Origin: JBDTLH01 sp039934875
Lineage (GTDB): Bacteria > Acidobacteriota > Terriglobia > Terriglobales > Acidobacteriaceae
DNA: 7,594 nucleotides
Reading direction: 5' to 3'
Assembly (NCBI GenBank): GCA_039934875.1
Contig: JBDTLH010000179.1
Span: forward strand, 1-7,594
Notes under the pieces: generated by a model
Seen by the model: only the letters and a program-made list of their open reading frames with translations
Told to the model about the DNA's origin: nothing
The model's database searches: none
Made by a program: the position numbers and the translations under genes
Shown: in pieces, positions 1-4,584 of the stretch
How positions within the stretch are numbered: the stretch's first letter is position 1
How the letters are laid out: each line of letters starts with the position of its first letter

Positions 1-593
1 GTGACGATTTTGTTGAGATACTCGGCGATAGCCCCGACGTTTTTGTCTATCGACCATTCGTTGTCGTTGAGAACAATGATGAGGCGCTTGGTGGATCCGA
101 TGTTGTTAAGCGCCTCGTAGCTGATGCCGCAGGTGAAGGCGGCGTCTCCGGCGACGGCGATGACGTGTTCTTTGTTGTTGTTATTACCGCTTTTGAGGTC
201 GCGGGCGACGGCCATGCCCAAGGCGGCGGAGAGCGCGGTGCCGGCGTGTCCCGCGCCATAGGCGTCGTGCGGCGACTCGGTGCGCAGCATGAAGCCGTTA
301 AGTCCGGCGGGCTGGCGAATGGTGTCGAACTGCTCGCGGCGTCCGGTGAGCAGCTTGTGGACGTATGCCTGATGGCTGACGTCGAAGAGGATGCTATCTT
401 GCGGCGTATTGAAGACGTAATGCAGGGCGATGGTGAGTTCGACGACGCCGAGGTTGGGGCCGAGATGTCCGCCAGTTTTTGAGGTGACGGCGATGAGGCG
501 TTCGCGAATCTCCTGGGCAAGCTGGGGCAGGTGGTCTATGGGGATTTTCTTGAGGTCCGACGGGGCGTTGATGCTGTCTAAAAGTGCGGGCAT
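1..593 (-). CDS. dxs: 1-deoxy-D-xylulose-5-phosphate synthase, N-terminal part (cut by window edge)
   Basis: The product condenses pyruvate and glyceraldehyde 3-phosphate to DXP, the thiamine-diphosphate-dependent first step of the cytoplasmic MEP isoprenoid pathway. 197 complete codons are visible, about a third of a usual ~620-residue enzyme. The start MPALLDSINAPSDLKK matches the normal family start. Recognisable blocks, equated with E. coli DXS from memory: GGHLGPNLGVVEL (H43, equivalent to H49), SHQAYVHKLLTGRR (H74, to H80), GAGHAGTALSA (H116, to H121), and the ThDP/Mg motif from GD at 149-150 to NDN at 176-178 (D150 and N178 as metal ligands). The usual GDG is GDA here, and GHQ is SHQ. 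A short Asn run (137-140) lies in the loop before it. The gene lies on the same strand as and 151 bases downstream of qcrB, so read-through is possible, but it has its own -10-like box. No Shine-Dalgarno site is seen. Identity is secure; the reading frame is open to the left edge. Confidence 0.95.
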   Translation of the reverse strand, partial: MPALLDSINAPSDLKKIPIDHLPQLAQEIRERLIAVTSKTGGHLGPNLGVVELTIALHYVFNTPQDSILFDVSHQAYVHKLLTGRREQFDTIRQPAGLNGFMLRTESPHDAYGAGHAGTALSAALGMAVARDLKSGNNNNKEHVIAVAGDAAFTCGISYEALNNIGSTKRLIIVLNDNEWSIDKNVGAIAEYLNKIV

Positions 594-744
594 ACGGAAG
601 TCACAGTATATCCGCTGGAAGAGTGGAGGGGCGGAGCCGGGAAGCTGCGAAGTCACGGGTCTGCACCGAATCGTAATGGATGAATTGTCCGCTTCCGGCT
701 GCTTCAGTCGGGTTGGTTTATTCAGTTCCGGCGGGCGTGCTTCT
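594..744. other. Intergenic gap between qcrB and dxs
   Basis: The 151 bases separate the qcrB stop from the dxs start, both genes reading on the minus strand. Apart from the -10-like TATACT close to dxs I see no hairpin followed by a T run, so no intrinsic terminator for the qcr operon is evident here, and no small gene or RNA is recognisable. Confidence 0.6.
605..610 (-). promoter_or_regulatory. Candidate -10 box of dxs (TATACT, 11 bases before ATG)
   Basis: On the minus strand TATACT (5 of 6 matches to TATAAT) ends 11 bases before the dxs ATG. Transcription starting about 7 bases downstream would leave a leader of only a few bases, in line with the absence of a Shine-Dalgarno site. No good -35 hexamer is visible at 16-19 bases upstream. 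The same spacing occurs before the kinase at 4585. This is inference from sequence only. Confidence 0.4.
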
Positions 745-2118
745 TCATTGCTCTTGCCTTATCGCTTGCTCCTCTTCCCGCGCATCCAGGCCCTCCGAGG
801 AGGGAGGTGAATGCGAGGGGGAACGGCGGCGCATGGCGACACAGAGCCAATACACCAGCACGGCGGTAACCGCAGGAGCGACAAAGAAGAGAATGCGGAG
901 GAGCATCCGGATAGTGACAACTGAAGACCCTGTGAACACGGCGATGACATCGTCGCTGCCGGCGAAGAGGAGCACCAGCATGACCATAAGGACGGCGCAT
1001 CCAATGGCGGTGTTGAACGGTTGCTGATAGGGAAGAAGCAATACGTTATGCGATTTGTCATCAAAGGAAAAGAGCTCTTCCAGAAACGGATAAGCATAGA
1101 GCGTCGCGAAGACCAGCACCGGGAAGAGCATCCCGGAGAAGAAGACCCCGGGGACCAGCCAATGCCCAAGGGGGCCGAGGCGCAGGTTTATGCCGGGAAA
1201 GAGCCGCATCGCGCCCTCGACCCAGCCCAGGTACCAGTCCGGCTGCGCGCCCGGTATGACGGCCGCCGGGTCGTAGGGCCCGTAGAGCCAGACCGGGTCG
1301 ATCTGAACCAAGCCTCCCAGGAGTGCGATCAGCGCAAAGACAAGAAAAAACAGGCCAACGGATTTGGCGGCGTAGGAGGGCCAAAGGCGAGAGCCGACGA
1401 TGGATTTATCGGTGCGGCGCGGTCCGGGATAATTGGTGTGCTTCTGCCGCCAGATGATTCCCAGGTGAAGGGCCAGAAGCGCCGTAATCGAGGCGGGAAC
1501 CAGGAAGATATGGAGGCTGTACAGGCGCGGAATGGTGGCCGCCACAGGCACGGTGCCACCGAAAAACAAGAACGTCATCCAGGGACCGATGATCGGTACA
1601 GAGAGGAGGATGGCGTAGCCGATTCGCAGGCCGGTGCCGGAGAGAAGATCATCGAGAATGGAGTATCCAAGGAATCCGTTCACGAGCGCGAGGGCCAGGA
1701 GCGTCACTCCGATGATCCAGTTGATTTCGCGAGGCCGGCGGTAGGCCGCGGTAAAAAAGATGCGGGCCACATGGGCCAAAATGGCAGCGATAAATATCAA
1801 CGCCGCCCAATGGTGCATCTGGCGCACCAGCAGTCCCGCGGGCACGCTGAAGCTGATATGCAGCGCGGAGAGATAGGCCGCCGACATGCGTACGCCCTCC
1901 AGCGCGTGGTAAGGGCCGTGATAAATGATTTTGGAGGAGCTATCGTCGAAGAACATCGCCAGGTAGGTCCCGGTGATCACCAGTATGACGAATGAATAGA
2001 GCGCGATTTCTCCCAGCATGAACGACCAGTGATCGGGGAAGACATGGTCCATCGCGCGCCGCGCAAACTTCGCCAGATGCAACCGCCGGTCCAGCCAGCG
2101 GCCGGCCAACCTGATCAT
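745..2118 (-). CDS. qcrB: Cytochrome b subunit of a bc-type complex III (QcrB-like)
   Basis: 457-residue integral membrane subunit that oxidises quinol at the Qo site and passes electrons over two b hemes. The first half (about 1-225) holds the four-helix heme domain. Likely heme ligands are H102 (in RQMHHWAA) and H116 (AHVARIFF), 14 apart, and H203 (LYSLHIFL) and H218 (LALHLGII), 15 apart, the second spacing being like cytochrome b6 rather than mitochondrial cytochrome b. The Qo-loop motif is PDWY (293-296) instead of PEWY, as I recall for actinobacterial QcrB. Further hydrophobic helices lie near 36-57, 254-273, 319-343, 370-387 and 404-427, so both cytochrome b domains are in one chain. 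A charged tail (428-457) follows, but the long C-terminal extension of mycobacterial QcrB is absent. The ATG overlaps the qcrA stop in ATGA, with a G-rich stretch just upstream, which fixes this start and implies translational coupling. Confidence 0.95.
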   Translation of the reverse strand: MIRLAGRWLDRRLHLAKFARRAMDHVFPDHWSFMLGEIALYSFVILVITGTYLAMFFDDSSSKIIYHGPYHALEGVRMSAAYLSALHISFSVPAGLLVRQMHHWAALIFIAAILAHVARIFFTAAYRRPREINWIIGVTLLALALVNGFLGYSILDDLLSGTGLRIGYAILLSVPIIGPWMTFLFFGGTVPVAATIPRLYSLHIFLVPASITALLALHLGIIWRQKHTNYPGPRRTDKSIVGSRLWPSYAAKSVGLFFLVFALIALLGGLVQIDPVWLYGPYDPAAVIPGAQPDWYLGWVEGAMRLFPGINLRLGPLGHWLVPGVFFSGMLFPVLVFATLYAYPFLEELFSFDDKSHNVLLLPYQQPFNTAIGCAVLMVMLVLLFAGSDDVIAVFTGSSVVTIRMLLRILFFVAPAVTAVLVYWLCVAMRRRSPSHSPPSSEGLDAREEEQAIRQEQ

Positions 2119-3251
2119 GGCATCCCCCAGAATCCAGGGCCGGGGGGCGCGGTAAACCCTCCCGCGGCACGCAAAGTCCCATCGCTATCCGCATAGAGCG
2201 GCAACTGCGGTAAGGGCCTGGCTGCGGGTCCGCTGGTCGGACGGGCCCCGGTAAGAACATCGAAAGTCGATTGATGGCAAGGACAAAGCAGCAGGTTCGT
2301 TCCCGATTCGAACATTCCCACCGGACAACCGGCATGGGTGCACACGCGTGAGTAGGCGACATACCCACTCGGCGCCCAATGCGCACGTCCCTCCGGCAAC
2401 TCGAGAAGTTGCTCCTTGACGCGAACCAGCACGGTTTGTGATTTTTCCGATCCGATGCTGTCTTCCGGAAAGACCGTGACGGAGCTTCCCGGCTCAAGCG
2501 AATCGACCGAGATCGGCTTTCCGCCCACAGTCATCAAGCGTTGGCCGCGCTTCCAAACGGTAGTAAACAAGGAATCGTCCGGAGACATTCCCAGCGACCG
2601 CATCAGCGAGATGACTATCGCGGCGAGGAGGCCGGTTCCCGCCGCGCCCATCCATTTGAGCATTCTTCGACGCTGGACATCGTAGTCGGCGCAATAAGCT
2701 TGCACTGCGGCTTCGCGCTCGGCGGGGGGCGACGGCAGCGCTGCGCGCGGCTCGGTCGCCTGCTTGTCAGGCATCAGCCAGTGGGAGGAGAGCACCAAGG
2801 CCAGACCGAAACCGCCCAGGGAAAGAGCCAGGGTGATTCCGAGCAGCAGGTTGCTGCCGCTTGACCAATAGATAAACAGGAAGCCGATCCCCGCCGCAAT
2901 TCCCATGGTGAACGCGCATGCGACCCACAGCGTTCCCCATGTGCGGCGCGTTGATTCGCTCCGTCGGGCGAGATTGCGGTCCGTGGCCCGTCCGGTCTTT
3001 TGAGGGGGGCGGAGGGGCGCCGTCGCAGCAGTTTCAACCGGAGCTGGAGCGCTGGTGATGAACCCCTTCACCAATCTCCAGGCGAACGACAGTCCTGCGA
3101 TAAGCAATGCGAAAGCCAGGCCGCTTCGACCCTCGCTACTTCGATCCTTGCTGCGGCCCGGGGAGGGTTCGATCTCTTCAGGATTGCGGGCCGGCGCCGC
3201 ATCGGCAGTCCGAACCGGAATTTCAGAGTTTCGTTTCTGGTGGTCGCTCAT
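2115..3251 (-). CDS. qcrA: Rieske iron-sulfur subunit of complex III, three-helix type (QcrA-like)
   Basis: The 378-residue protein carries the [2Fe-2S] cluster that takes an electron from quinol at the QcrB Qo site and hands it to the cytochrome c subunit. Box I CTHAGC gives ligands C304 and H306 plus disulfide C309; box II CPCH gives ligands C323 and H326 plus disulfide C325. Three clear transmembrane segments precede it, at about 106-128, 133-156 and 200-218, as in actinobacterial QcrA and unlike the single-anchor proteobacterial and mitochondrial proteins. Directly before the third helix is RRRMLK (194-199), which fits the Tat consensus RRx[FM]LK. Residues 1-100 form an unusual polar, Pro/Ala/Arg-rich extension with a weaker hydrophobic stretch at 44-58. 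The start overlaps the qcrC stop in ATGA and has AAGGGG six bases upstream; the end overlaps the qcrB start in the same way. The function is secure; the role of the extension is unknown. Confidence 0.95.
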   Translation of the reverse strand: MSDHQKRNSEIPVRTADAAPARNPEEIEPSPGRSKDRSSEGRSGLAFALLIAGLSFAWRLVKGFITSAPAPVETAATAPLRPPQKTGRATDRNLARRSESTRRTWGTLWVACAFTMGIAAGIGFLFIYWSSGSNLLLGITLALSLGGFGLALVLSSHWLMPDKQATEPRAALPSPPAEREAAVQAYCADYDVQRRRMLKWMGAAGTGLLAAIVISLMRSLGMSPDDSLFTTVWKRGQRLMTVGGKPISVDSLEPGSSVTVFPEDSIGSEKSQTVLVRVKEQLLELPEGRAHWAPSGYVAYSRVCTHAGCPVGMFESGTNLLLCPCHQSTFDVLTGARPTSGPAARPLPQLPLYADSDGTLRAAGGFTAPPGPGFWGMP

Positions 3252-3955
3252 CCCTTGCCCCTTCTTTCAATCCACATGGTGAATGCGATCAAGATCAATA
3301 TGGCGATAAATGCGATGAACCCTTCCGCAGCCGGTCCGATGAATTTCAACGGGTTTCCTCCGGGAGTCGGCGGGTGCTGGACGAACTTGACATACTCGAC
3401 GATGGACGCGAGTTGCTGGTTGCTCAGGACCGATGCGGGAAACGGCGGCATGGGCCCCGGTCCCCAGCGTATGGCTCCGGCTATGATCGCCGCCGATTTG
3501 CCGGTGAGCGCCGGGGCGTTTACGCCGGTGAAAGCGAGCGCCCCACCGCGCACGGTGGTGCGATGACATACGGCACAATTGATGCGGAACAGCTCGCCGC
3601 CTTCGCCCAGATTGCCTCCGGTCAAGGGGAGCACGGCAATTTTTTGCGTGACATAATCGGCCACGGATCGCATCTCCGGGACCGAAAGCACGTAGGCGAA
3701 GCTGGGCATGTGGCTGGGGCCGACCTCAATCGCGGTCATGACCGCCCCATGGTCGTGCTCTGCTATCAATGACGGCCCGGCGATGCTGATGATGGCGCTG
3801 ATACCTTCTCCCGCTTGCCCGTGGCACTGGGCGCATCTCTGCGCGAATATTGCTTGTCCGTTTGGAGGCGCTTGGATTGCAGCCGGTTGGCAGAATGCAA
3901 AATGGGTTGCGAGTGGAACGAGGAGGGAGGCCCCTAGAGCCAAACGGATAAACAT
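3248..3955 (-). CDS. qcrC: Di-heme cytochrome c subunit with C-terminal membrane anchor (QcrC-like)
   Basis: From the chosen start the protein has 235 residues. A signal-peptide-like segment (MFIRLALGASLLVPLATHFA) is followed by two class I cytochrome c domains: CAQCH at 41-45 with M83 (SHMPSF) as the likely sixth ligand, and CAVCH at 127-131 with M169 (GPMPPF). The C-terminus has the anchor GPAAEGFIAFIAIL..., helix about 210-229, then RRGKG, which is the arrangement of actinobacterial QcrC. It should accept electrons from the Rieske protein on the outer face and hand them to a terminal oxidase. It is the first gene of the qcrC-qcrA-qcrB order. The frame stays open upstream to an ATG at 4108, but the extra 51 residues are Arg/Ser/Pro-rich and would bury the signal peptide, so I prefer 3955 although no strong Shine-Dalgarno site precedes it. 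It could be annotated simply as a cytochrome c protein; the neighbours decide the role. Confidence 0.9.
   Translation of the reverse strand: MFIRLALGASLLVPLATHFAFCQPAAIQAPPNGQAIFAQRCAQCHGQAGEGISAIISIAGPSLIAEHDHGAVMTAIEVGPSHMPSFAYVLSVPEMRSVADYVTQKIAVLPLTGGNLGEGGELFRINCAVCHRTTVRGGALAFTGVNAPALTGKSAAIIAGAIRWGPGPMPPFPASVLSNQQLASIVEYVKFVQHPPTPGGNPLKFIGPAAEGFIAFIAILILIAFTMWIERRGKG
3258..3263 (-). promoter_or_regulatory. Ribosome binding site of qcrA (AAGGGG)
   Basis: On the minus strand AAGGGG lies six bases before the qcrA ATG, inside the last codons of qcrC. It supports the overlapping start at 3251 and hence the long N-terminal extension of QcrA. Confidence 0.6.
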
Positions 3956-4066
3956 CGACCATGGGCGGCGCGGACGCTCCAACGGGCTTGTCACGCGCAC
4001 TTGGATGCTCAAAGGCGACGTGGGGAAACCTCTATCTCCGGAGCTGCATCTCCGTGGAAAGATTTT

Positions 4067-4086
4067 CGATGCGCTCCGATGCGCTG
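4067..4086. repeat. 10-base tandem direct repeat in the divergent promoter region
   Basis: CGATGCGCTC is followed at once by CGATGCGCTG, so nine of ten bases repeat with a period of about one DNA helical turn. Its place between two divergent redox genes makes a protein-binding site conceivable; a chance repeat in GC-rich DNA is the alternative. Confidence 0.5.
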
Positions 4087-4138
4087 CCCAAGAAGCAATG
4101 CGTAGCATCAGCCAAACCAGTCTTCTCCGTCTCCAGGC

Positions 4139-4144
4139 AAGGAG
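4139..4144 (+). promoter_or_regulatory. Ribosome binding site of the mono-heme cytochrome c gene (AAGGAG)
   Basis: A consensus AAGGAG stands seven bases before ATG 4152. It decides the start of this gene against the much longer open frame, which runs upstream through the region antisense to qcrC. Confidence 0.8.
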
Positions 4145-4151
4145 CCCCGAT

Positions 4152-4538
4152 ATGCGAATTCGCTATTGGCAATCCGGCATTGTCCTCTGCATCGTGGCCG
4201 GATTGATGTCTGGATGCACAGGCGGAAGGGCAGTGGAAAGCTATGCCATCCCGACCGGAGGCTACGCGCGCCACGGCAAGCAAATCATGGTTCAGCGCCA
4301 GTGCGGGTCGTGCCATACCATTCCCGGCATTAGCGGCGCGAACGGCGTCTTTGGCCCTCCGCTGGTGTCGTTCGCCCAGCGGACCTTTATCGCCGGAACA
4401 TTTCCGAACGCAACCAATTACCTGGTGCCATGGATCATGTCGCCGAAGTCGATGAAGCCCAAGACCGCCATGCCCGACCTGGGTCTTTCGGAACAGCAGG
4501 CGCGGGACGTTGCAGCTTACCTATACACACTGCACTAG
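4152..4538 (+). CDS. Small mono-heme cytochrome c, predicted lipoprotein
   Basis: 128-residue class I cytochrome c. The N-terminus MRIRYWQSG plus the hydrophobic stretch IVLCIVAGLMSGC looks like a lipoprotein signal with C22 as the lipidated residue, though the lipobox LMSGC has Met at -3, so lipidation is probable rather than certain. The heme motif is CGSCH (51-55) and the likely axial ligand is M107 in KTAMPDLG; the C-terminus (LSEQQARDVAAYLYTLH) is the usual last helix of the fold. It should sit on the outer face of the cytoplasmic membrane and shuttle electrons. It diverges from qcrC, so it is a plausible partner between the bc complex and an oxidase outside the window; this is inferred from position. 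It has a clear AAGGAG site. The kinase gene follows 46 bases on and could share its transcript, but has its own -10-like box. Confidence 0.9.
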   Translation: MRIRYWQSGIVLCIVAGLMSGCTGGRAVESYAIPTGGYARHGKQIMVQRQCGSCHTIPGISGANGVFGPPLVSFAQRTFIAGTFPNATNYLVPWIMSPKSMKPKTAMPDLGLSEQQARDVAAYLYTLH

Positions 4539-4567
4539 CGCCGTGACTCCGATGGCGGCGAATCCGC

Positions 4568-4573
4568 TATACT
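4568..4573 (+). promoter_or_regulatory. Candidate -10 box of kinase 1 (TATACT, 11 bases before ATG)
   Basis: TATACT lies in the 46-base gap after the cytochrome c gene and ends 11 bases before ATG 4585. GTGACT at 4543-4548 is a possible weak -35 (four of six), but at a long 19-base spacing. There is no Shine-Dalgarno site, so a very short or absent leader is likely if this promoter is real. The geometry is the same as at dxs. Confidence 0.4.
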
Positions 4574-4584
4574 GGGCAACACTC

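Larger units (their letters stand above)
3956..4151. promoter_or_regulatory. Divergent upstream region between qcrC and the mono-heme cytochrome c gene
   Basis: These 196 bases separate two gene starts pointing away from each other, so they should hold the promoters of the qcr operon and of the cytochrome c gene. No convincing -35/-10 pair is seen on either strand. Structured parts are a 10-base tandem repeat (4067-4086), the heptamer ATCTCCG twice (4034-4040 and 4048-4054), and the palindrome CTCCGGAG (4036-4043). These are candidate regulator sites, but the evidence is only their position and repetition. Confidence 0.5.

Noticed and set aside
47..520. Minus-strand Ser/Pro/Thr-rich frame of 157 codons
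   Set aside because: It is the shifted frame of dxs, which occupies the same strand with clear family motifs.
671..695. Imperfect palindrome around GGATGAATTGTCC between qcrB and dxs as a possible operator
   Set aside because: The arms match at too few positions to differ from chance.
790..806. Short inverted repeat CCTCC...GGAGG that could be a terminator stem
   Set aside because: It lies inside the qcrB coding sequence, has a five-base stem and no T run after it.
1021..1995. Long open frame on the plus strand opposite qcrB (324 codons)
   Set aside because: Its product is highly charged and low in complexity, as expected when a membrane-protein gene is read on the opposite strand in GC-rich DNA; qcrB has full family motifs and overlapping neighbours.
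3956..4108. Longer qcrC start at 4108 adding 51 residues
   Set aside because: The added part is Arg/Ser/Pro-rich and would place the signal-peptide segment inside the protein. It cannot be fully excluded because neither start has a good ribosome site.
3708..4151. Upstream extension of the cytochrome c frame into the region antisense to qcrC
   Set aside because: The signal peptide begins at ATG 4152 directly after a consensus AAGGAG, and the upstream part shows no domain.
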